64,000 bases of DNA, taken from contig JADGJC010000030.1 in the NCBI GenBank assembly GCA_027596075.1, positions 62,001 to 126,000 on the forward strand. Direction: 5' to 3'. Numbering within the stretch: position 1 is the stretch's first letter; every line of letters starts with the position of its first letter. The stretch is from Rhizophlyctis rosea. Its lineage: Eukaryota; Chytridiomycota; Chytridiomycetes; Rhizophlyctidales; Rhizophlyctidaceae. A program made the position numbers and the translations under genes. This document shows, piece after piece, positions 39,553 to 52,641 of the stretch. The notes below the pieces were generated by a model. That model saw nothing but the letters and a program-made list of their open reading frames with translations. It ran no database searches and was not told the DNA's origin.

Positions 39553-42500
39553 ATGTGGATATTAGTTGGGAACCACGACAGCAACAAAGGTGCGCACTCC
39601 AGCTTGTCATACGACCAGCTCTTGTCACTCGCATTAATACACACTTCCGCACTCTTTGTCATCGGATGCAGACGTGAAAGTATGGCTGCGCCCTGGTAGA
39701 ACTTACACAGTTGGGCGGAAAAGTGGGTGAAAAATTAGGACACGTGATCGCCATGCTTGGACCTCAGCTGAAGTAAGAAAGCAGACTGCGACATAACCCT
39801 GGCAGCTGATAAGGCAGTGAGCCGCCTCCACGCAAGTTTCATAGTCGGCGACGTACCAGCTGATGTATGTGTGCGAGTAGCTTTGCAATATGAGAATTTC
39901 ACTGAAGAGAAGATCTTCCAGGAGTCTTCCGGCACGAGGACGACCGTCACTTTGGTGGACAGCAAATCAAAATTTGGAACATACGTCAAAAATGGTCAGA
40001 AAGTGACGGATTCTATGAACTTGGTACAAAATGATACCATCAAATTTGGCGTCAATGCGTCAGAGTTCAAGTGCGTTTACCGACAATTCGCGCACTCGCT
40101 CAACGCAGTCTCTCACTTTCATGTTAAGATTGACGTATGAGTCAGTTCTGTTGTGCTGTTCTGGGTTCAGGGCAACCCAGCGAGCCCAAATAGCGGCGCT
40201 AGCAAAATCTTATGGTGCTCCATCTTCGACGAAATCTCCAAATGAATGACAACCAACGCTGATCGCTTGATTCCAGACATCAGAACAGCCAAAGATTGGA
40301 CTCCTGAATGCACCCATTTGGTCATGAGCGCCATCAAAGTCACAATGAAAGTCATCTTGGCTTTAGCAAGCTGTCGTCTCATTGTGACGGACGGCTGGGT
40401 TAAGGCGTTTGGCGATGTCAAAGATACGGAATTCGTTATGCCGGATGCTAGCAAGTAAGTCACATTGATGTCCCATATCGGAGCTCATCATGATGTCCCG
40501 ATTATCAGGTTTTTGCCACCGGTCGTAGAAGAATCAGTGAAGATCGATCCTCCAAACTTCCTGCCAAATGATGAGCGTCGAAGGCTGCTCGTTGGGCATA
40601 CTATCATAACATTCACTGACATTGATGTAAGTCTGCCGGTGGTGTTCGCATCAAGAAAAAGTGCCTAAACGATTACCATATAAGTACAATACGCTTAAAC
40701 CTGTCATTGACAATTGCGGCGGAACTATTGCAAATCGAACAAGGGATTTGGAAAGCGATGATTTGCCGTCTCTGAAAAGCTTCATTGCCTCGGCGGAGAA
40801 GCCATGCCTCATCAAACCGGAATTGTCTGCGTTCAAGCATCTGGATAAATTAAAGGCTGTTGCCGCGAGGTGATTGTCACAGCGGCGTATGATCTTCGAA
40901 AGATTGCTAACGGCAACAACAGCTTGGGGCTGCGTGTACTGAGTTCGGATGGTGTCGCTATGGCGGTGCTGCATGTCGATGTGCAACAGCACTTGGATTC
41001 GACTCTCAGAGGCGGTGGTTCGCTCTCGCTGGACGCATCAAGAAGAGTGGCTCCTTCTCTGAATACGGTGCAGGGAGTTGAATCTCAGATGCCGGTACAG
41101 TTTAGTTTTGTCTATCATGTGCTCTCACGAGTCGTCGACTGATATTTCCCTGCCCGTATGATGTCGTCCGCATCAGTCGTTTCAGTACAGCATCAAATCA
41201 CAAGCCGTATCAGCTCCGGAGCCAAGGCCGATTGACACAGTTACTCAGGCGCCTCCAAAACATGTGAAAAAGGCAGCTGCAGCAAAAGCAGCCAAACCTG
41301 CTGGAGTGTTTGACGATTTCCTTGACGATTTGATAGGTGGAGGAGCAGATGAGGCATCTGCGGCGGCAACTACATCTCCGCAGCAGGTGAATAATCATTG
41401 ACATTTCCGTGAAGTATACATGATTCCTATAATATTATTTACATTAGAATAATCAAAGTGGCGCATCTGCCGGTCAAGCTCCTATTTCCCTGGCTGAACA
41501 ATTGGGACTGCTTGGCGGAGCAGATAGTGACACACCGTCAGTAGGAAACCGGCCAAGCTCACCGCCTCCACCACCTGCTCTGAACTCCGCGCCACCAACG
41601 CCGAAGAGAAAGCTTCCATTTGCAACGGCGAACTCAGTCCCATCCAAAAGGGCGAAACCTAGTCCTGCAAATTCGACTACTGAAACTGCGGCAATTGATC
41701 TAACGGCAGGGGCACAGGGCGGCAGTATCACGGGGACAAGATCGAAGGAGCCAGCAACAGCAAGACCGATGGATGTGGATGATATCGTACCACCGCAGCC
41801 GCCGGTCCGCAACACAGCGGTTGGAGAGGCTCCTGGCGGGAGGAACAAAGGGAAGCAACGGGACGTCGGCAATACGGACGTGATCATGTCCGATGTCAAT
41901 GGAAACGATCAAGCAAACGATTTGCCAGCAGTTGGGAGAGGGAGCAGTTCCAAGTCTGGACCAAAGCTTGGGTCGCAATCAGCAAGCGGAGCTGGCCCGT
42001 CACGGCGCGCGAAGGTCACGCCCGGTACTGAAAATGAACCTCCGCCACGACGGAACTCCATCACCGAAACGGACAACAAAAGTAAGCAGCAGGGTCTAAT
42101 CAGTGATCCGGAGGAGCTCGAAAAACTGCGTGGGTTGGTGGAAGTTGTTTGGTATGAAATACCGGCAGCTGAGCCCCCGCGGGCCGTTGAAGAATTGCCG
42201 GGGCCTAATTTTAAGCGGTTCCGCAAGGTGGGTCTTCCAACCTTTTTATTAGTGCCATTCCATAGGAATTTACGCCTGTATTGTAGGGCCAATCTGCGAA
42301 ACCATTGCCATATCGGAGTCATCCGGTAGAGGGTAAGTCGCTCACAAATCTTGTTTTTGATGGATTGGACTTGTATTGAGTCATTGAATATGACCTCCAG
42401 AATACAAGGCAAGCGACGCGCCAGTGCTGGATGCAGGATGGACAATCAAAGAGGAAAATGAAACGCAACGGAAGCCTAAGAAACTCACAAATGGTCGTCG

Positions 42501-42765
42501 AAGGAAGGCCATTCCTGTTGAAGATGATGAGGTAGAGGAGGAGGTTTCCAAGGAGGAGGAGGCGGAGGAGGAGGAGATTTTGCCGCGGAGTCGGGGACGG
42601 TCACAGGCTTCGGTGCGGTCGCGTGGGACGCAGGATGTGGGGAGTAGTAGGGATAGTACGCCGGGCCGGGGCAGTATAGGGGGTGGTGGGAGGTTTGCGA
42701 GGATGGAAGTTGATGATGAGGATGAGGAGGAGGGTGGGTGGGCTAGGATGGTTGCCAATCGGTAG
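39553..42765 (+). CDS. NBS1: NBS1 (nibrin), subunit of the MRE11-RAD50-NBS1 complex
   Basis: Twelve exons (39553-39589, 39672-39722, 39785-40070, 40171-40214, 40277-40454, 40509-40626, 40685-40869, 40923-41094, 41177-41386, 41448-42227, 42287-42332, 42401-42765) join in phase to 823 residues. The start MWILVGN is typical. An FHA domain (about 15-125) shows YTVGRKNC at a splice junction, SRLHASF and DSKSKFGTYVKNGQ. Two BRCT repeats follow (about 126-330), with WTPECTHLVMSAIKVTMK in the first. Near residue 681-687, NFKRFRK matches the MRE11-binding motif. The complex detects and processes DNA double-strand breaks and activates ATM/Tel1. No clear C-terminal FxF/Y ATM-binding motif is present; the tail is Glu/Arg-rich. 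Confidence 0.92.
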
Positions 42766-44945
42766 GGATGGGTTAGGTGGGTAGGGTTGGGTAGAGTCAG
42801 TACATAGATGCAATGTCTTCTGTAGTCACTGTAGGAAGTCATAATATTGGTGGTGTTGCCTAGAATTCACGCATACAGGTCCGTGGAAGAAGTTAAGGTA
42901 GTTATGGACGTATAAGATCACTGTGCCACGGGCTTAGTGACTGGAAGAGTACCTTAAGTTTTTCCAGGGTCACGCTATGTGATGCGTTCGGCCGCATTGC
43001 TCCGGTGTAGAAAACAATGGTCCGGGAGACTGTTCCTTCGTCGGGACTTGAGAGATCCACCCAAGGACAGACGTGTGGCTTTGATGACCGTCCGCTGGCT
43101 GCCGTCCCATGACGAATCTATAGCTACCGGACTAGACGTTGCTCTTTTTGATCCCTACCTACCGTTCCGAGACCTTGAAAAGCTAAATTTACTGGATATG
43201 AACATTGGTCATGCAGTAGCAGTATTGTTGGAATTCAGGTAATTTTCTTGCATGTAAATCCCTGACGCGCGGGTCCCACGGGTCGCTTACAAGTTACAAC
43301 ATGCGAGCCCTTGACAGTTGGCAGTTTGGATCATGGAACCCACGGTTTGCTGCTCCAACCTGTCAAACATCTGTTGATCGAAAAATTTCGGTCCAGAACA
43401 CCAGGAACTGGGTGGAGGTGTCGCACAGACACAAATGGATGCTTCCTCGTTGTGTCCAGTTCCGTCATTTGTCATACCCGTCAGCCAGTGATGTGTGAAG
43501 TTTCATTCTCATGGGATTTTTGAAAGTCGCATGGGAAAGTTGCTTTGCGCGTCATAAGCGGGGCTTTGAGAAAAAAATGAGCTAAGAGGAGGGCAGGCTG
43601 TTGCATCGGTTAATCCGGTTGAAGCTTGGACTATGCGGTGGATGTTGTCCTCTCATTCATAGCACGTGCTGGTAAAAGAACGAGCCTTGGCTGAGCTGCT
43701 CAAGTGCTCAGGGCAAGTATTGGACTTCTGGACTTCCCAGCTCATTCATTCAACCTCATACTTCTCATGAGGATTCAACGAGCTCAAGTCACCAAGTCCC
43801 CAGGGTATTTAGCCTGAGCCCGTCCCAGACCTGCTTTGGCTTTCATACTTTCCTCAAAGCAGGATTCGGGAACGACTTGCCAGGGCGTGTTGAGCACAGA
43901 CCGCGCATTGTGTTCACAAAGACTTTTCTACCAGACCCAAATATTGTCGAGCTTGCAGGGAGCGTGGAAACTTCCGGTTTTTCTCACGCCATCTCCTGAA
44001 CCAGCCAACCAGCCGTTCTCTGAGTTTATGTTGTTTGTGAATATGCTTGGTGTCCGGAATGTCGTGCGCACTCAGCCTCGTTCATTTCCGGGCATCCCCA
44101 TATGTATGTGATGGGCTTCTGGGGCTCATCCTATGTCCAGGCAACTTGGCATGCAGGCAACGCACCCTGCACCCCACTGGCGAGTCGGAGCTACGCATCT
44201 ATGGCTGTTTTCACACGCCACCAGCCGAAGCTGAATTTGACTTTTCATCTGCTGGGATATTTATATTGATTTTAGTTGTTTTGTTTGTTGACCTATTACA
44301 AAGAATGACATTTTAGAATGCGTCCTGTGCAGGAACGTGGGAAGGTTCAAAGTTCAAAGCAAAGAGGGATGTTGTCCTCTGCCCGTGGTGCGCCTCATTT
44401 GTGGTCCAAAGTGAGCATGGCTGCTGACTGCAAATGAGTCTGAGAGCGCAAGTTTGCAAGGGCATAGTTGGGCGCGGTATTCAGGGTAACACGCGGGCGT
44501 GTGTGCGACTGTACGACCCATCAAATCGACACCAGTCGTCATTCGGGAATTTTGGAAGGAAAGGACCGAAAGAGGGGGGGGTGCTACCGACTGGTGAGCC
44601 TCAAATTGGGAACTATGTCCACACATACTCAATAGAGAAAAAGCTTGAAAGAAACCCAATGAAAGCTGGCGGAAGACTTTCTCCCTTTCCCACGCAACAC
44701 TACCTCGTTTTTAACCCCTGCAATTTCTGCCGTACCCTTTCGGAACCAGGCTGTCTGCATTGCGGTCCTCACACACTGTTCTTTGGTTTGTTGACGTTCC
44801 GTACATCTCTGGTTAAAAGTCGGGTGAACGTCGCTCATATCAAACCCCGCATATTTAGTAGTTGACCTCCTTTGTGAGTGCAGAATTTAAGACATTGAGA
44901 AATTTGCGTGGTTCTGACCTGTCTGTCCAACTGCAGTCGGTGGCA
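42766..44945. other. 2.2-kb gene-free region upstream of chitin synthase
   Basis: Frames at 42979-43242, 43836-44111 and 44434-44865 lack domains, splice partners and conserved composition. The region likely contains the NBS1 3' UTR and an extended chitin synthase 5' region. A pyrimidine-rich tract precedes the chitin synthase start. Confidence 0.45.
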
Positions 44946-47900
44946 ATGCGAGCAGCATTCTTAGACGATATACCTCCACCCCCTGACGGGACGGAGCTCC
45001 CTGATAGCAGAGGGCGGCGATTCGATAGCACGTTAACGCGCTATGTTGGAGGAGATATGGAAATGTCTCGGCCTAGCACCACCAATACCTTGGGCAGACG
45101 GTCGGAGCACTCGTCCATGGGAAGGCGGCACACACTTTCTCGACCAGAGCGGCAACGCAGTATGAGACGAAACAGACCTTTGCTTCGAGCGCCGTCTGCC
45201 GGACCGCCAGCAGCAAGAGCGGGTACGTCTTGATTTGATCGGCGGCCGGGTTTTATTTATAATCAATTTTTGTTTACTGGAGGAGACCGGTGAACCATGT
45301 TTCACTTGTGATTGACGTACATTTCATTTTTAGGTGCCACAACCAACAGAGTTATCGCATTATCCCCATACGGCGACGTCAAACCTGCACCATTAGAACC
45401 TGATGTAGACCGATGCTCGGCAGTGTGGGTATGGTTCTCGCGGGGAATCACTTGCTGCTTCCTTCCTGCTTGTCTCCGGGCTTTTGGGAAGAAGGAGCCG
45501 CTCATGCAACAGGCGTGGAGAGAAAAGGTAAATAATGAGTTTTTGCAGAAAATTGCAGACATATACTAATCGTCAGGTTCATTCTATAAGCTGGCTTTGT
45601 GCTTCATCATCATGTTTCTTTGTGCTGCTGTCGGGTTCCTCACGTTCGGATTACAGCCGGTTCTGTGTCCATCTTCGGATTCGCTGATCGGTCAACAAAG
45701 CATCTTCGACGAAACCACACATAACATGATGGGTCCGCAGCCAGTTGATGGGGAAGGGATCGGTGTGGTCATTCAGGGCCACGAGTTTGCTTTCAACGGA
45801 ACTCGGAACAATTTGGGGTGGTTTGGCAAACCGCCCATCTTATTGGGGGACGAATGGCGGGGAGCGGACATTAGTAAACTCTTCCCACCGACCGACGATC
45901 AGTGTCCGCCATCCTTGAGAAGCGTTGCGGCGTTCGACTGTTCCATCACCAATCCCATCACCGGATCAAGCCTGCCGGGCCCCGGCGGTCAATGTGCTCA
46001 ACTATCTTGGATCCTGCCATACAACATCCGCAAAACAAAGCGTATCGTGGACTGGGACGAATTGAAACTCCACACTGAACCCCCGCATGCTCTCATGGTT
46101 TACAACAACTACATCCTGAACTTGACGGAGGTGCTCTTCACGAACTCCTCGGGCTTGAAGCTCTCATCGGATGTGAAAACGTTCTTGACGGGCAATGTTG
46201 GGAAGGATGCGTCGATGAGCGTTCGTGCGAATGCGGAGATGACGGGTGCGGTGATCAAGTGTTTGATGGCAAAGTATCAGATCGGTTACGTTGGGCAAGC
46301 GTCGACTGGGTGCATGGCCTCCACCGTCATTCAAAATATCTCCCTCGTTATCATCTTGGGTGTCGTCTTGACGCGGTTCTTCATGGCCATCTACTTCTAC
46401 TGGTTCATGTCGGGGAAGTTGACAAAACCTCGACCCACTCGCGTCGCCGTGCGCTCCAATCAGAAGAGATCCCGTTTCAGTTCTCCAGTCGCATCTCCAA
46501 TGCCAGCAGGCGAAGACGACGACGACATGCATACCCTCATCCTTGTCACGTGCTATTCGGAAGGCGAGGAGGGGATTCGGACAACATTGAATTCGCTTGC
46601 TAGTACCACCTATCCCGACGACAAAAAGTTGCTCTTCGTCGTTGCGGATGGAATGATCACTGGGTCTGGTAACACGAAGAGCACTCCCGACATCATCTTG
46701 GGGATGATTGATCAGGACGAAAGTCTGCCTCCTCCGGACCCCAAGAGCTATGTTGCTATTGCTCATGGCAACAAGCAGCACAACTGTGCCAAAGTGGTGA
46801 GTGTTGTTCGCGGCTTCCACCGACTCAATCTGTTTGCTGATTTTGATCCAATTCGTGTAGTACGCCGGAACATACACTTGTGATGGACACACCGTCCCCA
46901 TTGTCCTCGTCGTCAAAGTCGGCAACTCCTCCGAAATCGACTCCCCCAAACCCGGCAACCGTGGCAAACGTGACTCCCAACTCGTCCTCATGAACTTCCT
47001 GTCCCGCATCATGTTCGACGACCGCATGACCCCCCTCGACTACGAATTGTTCTACCGCATTCAGCACGTCGCCACCACCGCCGACAAGTACGAAGTCGTT
47101 CTGATGGTCGACGCCGACACCAAGGTTGCACCGGATTCGTTGGACCACATGACCAATGCTATGAGGAACGATGTGGCTATTATGGGCTTATGTGGGGAAA
47201 CTCGTATCGCCAACAAAACCGCCAGTTGGACGTCGGCGATGCAGGTGTTTGAGTACTACATCTCTCACCATCTTGGGAAAGCCTTCGAAAGTGTGTTTGG
47301 TGGTGTCACCTGTCTGCCGGGTTGCTTTAGCATGTACCGTATCAAGGCGCCAAAGGGTTATGAAGGATCGTGGGTGCCAATTCTCGTTAATCCCGATATC
47401 GTGGACGAATATTCGGAAAACGTCGTCGACACGCTCCACAAGAAGAATCTGTTGCTTTTGGGAGAGGACCGTTTCTTAAGCACCCTCATGCTGCGCAACT
47501 TCCCGAAACGGAAAATGATCTTTGTTCCTCAGGCCATTTGCTGGACCATGGTTCCGGAGCAGTTCAAGGTGCTTTTGTCGCAACGGCGGCGGTGGATCAA
47601 CTCTACTATTCACAATTTGTTGGAGTTGGTTCTTGTGCGGGATTTGTGTGGTATTTTCTGCTTCAGTATGCAGTTCGTTGTTTTGGTGAGTTCGCAAATC
47701 TTAATTCATGTTGATGGTATTTAAGGCTGTGACTAACCCAATGACTCTGGGCAGCTTGAACTTATCGGGACCGTTGTCCTCCCGGCGGCCATCAGTTTCA
47801 CTCTTTACCTGATCATCTCCGCCATCATCAAAAGAACCGCGGAACTCATTCCCTTCCTGATGCTTGCCGCCATTCTCGGTCTTCCAGGTTTCCTAATTAT

Positions 47901-48801
47901 CGTCACCACCCGGAAGATCGTCTACGTTCTTTGGATGTTCGTCTACCTCATCTCCCTCCCGCTCTGGAACTTCGTCTTGCCGGCGTATGCCTTTTGGCAC
48001 TTTGATGATTTCTCATGGGGAGAAACACGGAAGGTTGAGGGGGAGCAGAAGGGCGATGATCATGGGAAGAAGGAGGGACAGTTCGAAAGTGGAGCGGTGG
48101 TGATGAAGAAGTAAGTTCGAATGTGCACAATGTTTTGTTGACTACTTCCATACTAATACACCGCAAACAGGTGGATAGAATGGGAGAGAGACCAGTACAA
48201 GCAGAGCAACAAGCCGATGAAACGACGGCAAATGGGAGACACATCCTCACAATACATGATACAAGCACCTACCCAACTACCACCCGACCCTCGTATGATG
48301 CCCAACTTCATGCTCCACCCCGATCCCGCCCTCGTCGGCGAACGATACCCAGTGCCCAACGTCCGCGGCATCGCACCAAACCCATACCTCCCCCACGGCA
48401 TGGCCATGCCACCACCCAACGTTTACGGCATGGGCTTCCCAATGGCAGGACCGAATCGAATGTCCTCCGTCGCCGGCTTTGGAAGTCCGTACGCGCCGCA
48501 ACCGCCTCCACCACCACCTCACTTGTACGGCGTCAGCGGCGGGTCAAAAACGTCTTTCGACGCCCTATTGCAGGACAAGGGGAAGCGGCGGGAATCTCAA
48601 GAAACGGGTGGGGGGTCGGGATCGTCGACTTGGTCGGCGTCGATGAAGACGCCTAGTCCAGATGAAGAAGGGCTAGGGCCGGACGACAGCTTTGCGTATG
48701 TTGGGGCGGATGATCGGAGGGGGGATACGGGTAGTAATGTAAATGGGCCTCGTACTATGCACTTCCCGCAGTATCCCAACGTACGGTTGGAACACCCGTA
48801 G
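44946..48801 (+). CDS. CHS: Chitin synthase, division 2 (class IV-like)
   Basis: Exons 44946-45222, 45334-45527, 45591-46796, 46861-47685, 47755-48110 and 48171-48801 give 1,162 residues. The N-terminus is cytosolic and Arg-rich. Two helices flank an extracellular loop ([37 protein letters not shown]). The GT2 domain includes [26 protein letters not shown] near 643, [20 protein letters not shown] and the QRRRW signature near 795. At least three C-terminal helices form the polymer channel ([53 protein letters not shown]). The tail is Pro/Met-rich. There is no myosin head, which points to class IV rather than V/VII; class is inference. The enzyme makes chitin from UDP-GlcNAc at the plasma membrane. 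Confidence 0.95.
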
Positions 48802-49349
48802 ATGTAGGGGAGCGACGTGGTTGGATGAACAATTGTTTGGGACTTATGGTCTGTTGTGTTTACCCCCTTCCTCTCTTCTTTTGTTACTCCATTATATAGC
48901 GCCGCCAAAAAAATTAATAGGAGTCTACTCCCTTTGTATATGCTTTGTTTTGCTAAATCTGGAAATAGTATTGGTTCCTGTAACCCGTAAATTGCCACTG
49001 TGATGCGAAGTGGGACAGACTGACAACCATGGGGATTTTGGGGGCGGTTGAACTGGTCAAAGCGTTATCTCATTCAATATTTGATGCAAGAAAGCTTCTG
49101 TGCACCGTTTCTCGCACACTATTCTGCCGCAAGAGAAGTTTTGGCTGTATATCGTAAAGGTGCCAGTGTGGCCGTGAGCGTTTCAGCAAAACGGAATCTC
49201 CAGAAGAAGAGAGCGCGCCAAGCAATATGTGGGTGCACGCGCCATCAGGCGAGTGCGGGATTTATTATAGTGAGGGAAACCCACCAAACCTCACTTGCTA
49301 TAGCACAATAATTACATGGGATGACATGGGTCCCATTACATGATTATAT
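48802..49349. other. Intergenic after chitin synthase
   Basis: 548 bp. Presumably 3' UTR plus the start of the next transcript. The small direct/inverted pattern ATGGG-T-CCCAT occurs at 49326-49336. A first exon of the next gene may be hidden here. Confidence 0.4.
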
Positions 49350-49933
49350 GTGAGTATATATGTCCCACATCCTAATGTAAGGGCTGGCCAGAGGAGCCCT
49401 CGACATAAGAGAAGGAAGCGAGAGAAGCAGCAGTCAAGAAAGACAGAAAAAGGACAGAAAAATGCTCACGAAGATCCCACAGCTCAGTCAGCAGTAACCA
49501 TAAGGCCCACACGTCCCACATTCCAAAAAGGAGTAGGCCTTTTCAGGAACTGGCCGTGCACTGGCACCAGTGAGCAGGCTTACGTGCCGGTGGAGTTCCG
49601 GTCGGCCTCATTCCACAACGATTTTGTATACAAGGGAGAAGGTACTATGCTAGTGTATATGGTACGTGATTCTCTGATCTCACTTTCTCACCACTGCTTT
49701 CTTAGTCCGCTAAATCCTTCCCACAGGTCTTCAACCGAGCAATCCACGCACCAACATCGCCATCCCAGAACCAACATACGAACAAACTACCTAACAATCC
49801 GTTTGGCCGACGAATTGTCTCCGGTATACTAACCGTATGCGCTGACGGCCCCAATAGCACTGAAGGGGATTCGTTTATCATACGATGGCTAAAATACGAC
49901 AAGCGCGCGAATAGCATGGGCTTTCGTGCTTGA
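49350..49933 (+). CDS. Unrecognised spliced gene, 5' end unresolved
   Basis: Two exons: one open from about 49350 to 49661, and 49727-49933. The 65-nt intron has a GTACGT donor and a CCCACAG acceptor, and after joining the frame stays open for 69 codons to a TGA at 49931. There is no ATG at the left end of the first exon, so an upstream exon is expected. The N-terminal part is very basic (RRKREKQQSRKTEKGQK); the C-terminal part has a folded look (RRIVSGILTVCADGPNS, SFIIRWLKYDKRA). No family recognised. Confidence 0.4.
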
Positions 49934-51333
49934 TGCTACGCCGACTTGTTAAGGAAACAGTGCCTTTTTGGCTGGAAGCGGGAGGACTGTTTTGTGAAGT
50001 ATATCCTTCGTTCTTTCAAGATTTTGCCATGTAGCGGCATACCAGTAGTCTCTTCAGCTCTGTTCAAACTGTCAGAAATCCTTCCCCTCCTTCACCATCA
50101 TCATGTAGTTTGCGATCCACTCAGACTTCCATTCTTTCATGCTTCGGCGACGGGCATGTGTTGCCATCGGCGGACGCCGCTCCCAGTCGCCACCACCCCA
50201 CTTACCAACTCTCGTGAGTATTCGCATTCTTTCATCGTTTCGGGATGGGGGAGAAGAGGGGTGGAAAGGGAGCGCACATGATGGCAAAAAGGACCAAACC
50301 ATCCAAGTCGAACGGCAAGAGCCCCAATAATCCCCGTAGCTGTCGCATTTAACCTATCATGATGCACGTTCTGTGTGTCGTGGTAGCACTTCGGCCGGAC
50401 CACTTTCCTTACGCAGGGTGGTACATTGTGCCGCCTTGCTGACACAAAGTGTGTTATCAGCTAGACCTTTTTGGCCTAGATCCGTAGATGAGAAGGTGTG
50501 CCGTTCAATGAAGACTGGAAATATGGTCCAAACGTCGAATTGCTGCTCAACGGGTTGTTATTTGGTTTGTGGGCGACGTTCTTCTTTACTGCCTTGAAAT
50601 CCTAATCCTTCTCTTCTTCATCAACATATCCGGTCTTCGCCTTTCTCCTTCCCGGCTACCATGTAGGGGCAAATGTTTGTGAGGACCCCATTGGGCAAGT
50701 TGGTTGGCGGAGTGGTAGTAGTATCGCCAAGTTTTGCGAGTTTTGTGATTCTATTTGTGCGCAAATATAAGATGTTCTACTGTGCCATCGTATCCTGCTC
50801 CAAGAGATTGTCTGTACGAATGTCAAGTTAAGCTTCAGCTTATACCCAGTTGACAATGCCAACCATTCGGACGCCAGCAGGTAAACAGTCTGGCAACACC
50901 AAATCCTTGCTTTTGTTCATTCCCAATAATTGTGGCGATGTATAAGACCGTCCAGAAAACATGGTCAAGCTAATCATGTCACAAAACTCTTCGTGCGCAA
51001 TGTGTGACTGTGCACCAGCCTGCTGCCGTTCCAATTTTGTTCCCCAAAACGCGCGGGAAAAGTCCCATCCGCCCAAAAACCATCAACCAACATCCGAAGT
51101 CAGAAGTATTTCCGCCAGAAATGCGGTGGCAAAAATCCTCATCCACTTGACATATGCCCCAGAACGCACACGACCACAATGCAATTTCAAATCCGGCGAA
51201 GCTTCAACCAACGACAAGGCATGTTCATGTACAACGGGACAGAGCTAGATTCATATTATACAATTTATGCCTATATGTTGCGAATATGCGTACATGAGGA
51301 TCAATGAATTGCCCGCCGGAAAAGAATACATTG
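49934..51333. other. 1.4 kb without a supported gene
   Basis: Short frames occur on both strands (50072-50445, 50840-51248) but none has a domain, signal peptide or consistent splice sites. It contains the 3' flank of the ribosomal protein gene at its right end. Confidence 0.4.
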
Positions 51334-52641
51334 TCAATAACCTACCGAGGTGGTCTTAGAGCGGTCCTTCCTCTCCAACAAGGCCTTGCGGTCCTTGTCG
51401 AGCTTCAAAGTGGTGATGACAACGTTGGAGGGGTGGATGGGGATGGGGACAGAGGCACCTGCGATTGGTAGGTATGATGAGTGGAAGCGCTCCACATATC
51501 ATAATCATGAGGCAAAAAATGTAATTTACCGTTGACCTTCTCCCTGGAGATCTTCTCGATGTAGATGCACCACTTCTTCCTGTACACAGCAACGACCTTT
51601 CCGTCACGGCCCTTGTTGGTTCCACGGGTGATTTTGACAACGTCATCCTTGCGGACGGGGAGGGAGCGGGCCTGTGAAGAAAAAAATAGGTCCCATGATA
51701 AGTCAATGCACAGTGTACCGATTGCATCCGCCAACTCCAACCCGCCGGTCCGAATCAAGTTCTCGTCCGATGCATGTGGCTCCCACTCGTCGCTAAACTA
51801 TCCTGGTCCCAAAATCGCCTGTCCTGCACTACTATTGAAGCGTCCAACTAGGTTCGGATCCCCCAATCGCACCAACTTCCGTTTCAGTCAACCGTCGGCA
51901 AGTCCATGCTGATGATCCCCACTGTTCCCAACCATCCCCCATCTCCATAGTTCCATCCTTGAGCACCTCCCTAGCACATTCCTCCCCACGAATTCGACGC
52001 TTACGTTGTACTTGTCACGGAGCTCCTTGTCCAAAGGCGCCGAGAGGATAAGACGGCGTTGGGAAGAGGGAGCGGAGAAGTGGGCCCTGAAAGACGACTC
52101 CAGGTGAGATAATGGTTTATGAAAAATGTTTATCGCAGTGGACTTACTTCCTGCTCTTGCGGCGGGAGGAGGAGACTGAAGAAGGGACAAGGATGTTGGT
52201 CAGCAAAAGAACTTCTCAACATGACACAATCCATGTTTCTCTGCTCCACCCTTCACATTCCACTTCATGCATTTCGGCCCTCCTCTGCAACGAACACTTC
52301 CACCGGCAGCATTCCGGCACAGTCCCCAAACATATTTACATCGGCGGGCCCATTTATCGCCCAGGATCAAATGTTCGCTCTTCGAATCATTCAAAATCCC
52401 AGACGAGTGTCGTATGAATGGTCTAAATGCCCTCCGAAGCCAGACATAAGGAATCGTTCGCAGACAGTATGTGATGTAAAATGGGACCCTAAAGGCAATT
52501 GTCGATTTGACGTTCTCACCGCTCCCAACCCTATCCACCTATCCACCCTCTCCTCATCCATCCATCCGAAGTCCGTCGTTCCTTCGAGAGTTAGCCGTCC
52601 ATTCTCATCGTCAACTCACCGTTCTGAGCCAACTTTGCCAT
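51334..52641 (-). CDS. RPL26: 60S ribosomal protein L26 (uL24)
   Basis: Exons 52620-52641 (MAKLAQN), 52148-52175, 52005-52086, 51530-51671 and 51334-51458 give 132 residues. The sequence follows uL24 closely: [46 protein letters not shown] (KOW motif), [17 protein letters not shown] and [21 protein letters not shown]26 sits near the polypeptide exit tunnel of the large subunit. The first intron (444 nt) and third intron (333 nt) are far longer than the 50-100 nt introns elsewhere in the window. I end the gene at the stop reached by reading through the last GT (VGY); a further 3' exon is possible. Confidence 0.95.

Noticed and set aside
46164..47027. 287-codon minus-strand open frame
   Set aside because: Antisense to the chitin synthase catalytic domain and spans its intron; no domain in the translation.
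51672..52619. Box C/D snoRNA inside RPL26 introns
   Set aside because: Only isolated CTGA or TGATGA-like strings were seen, on the wrong strand or without a partner at suitable spacing.
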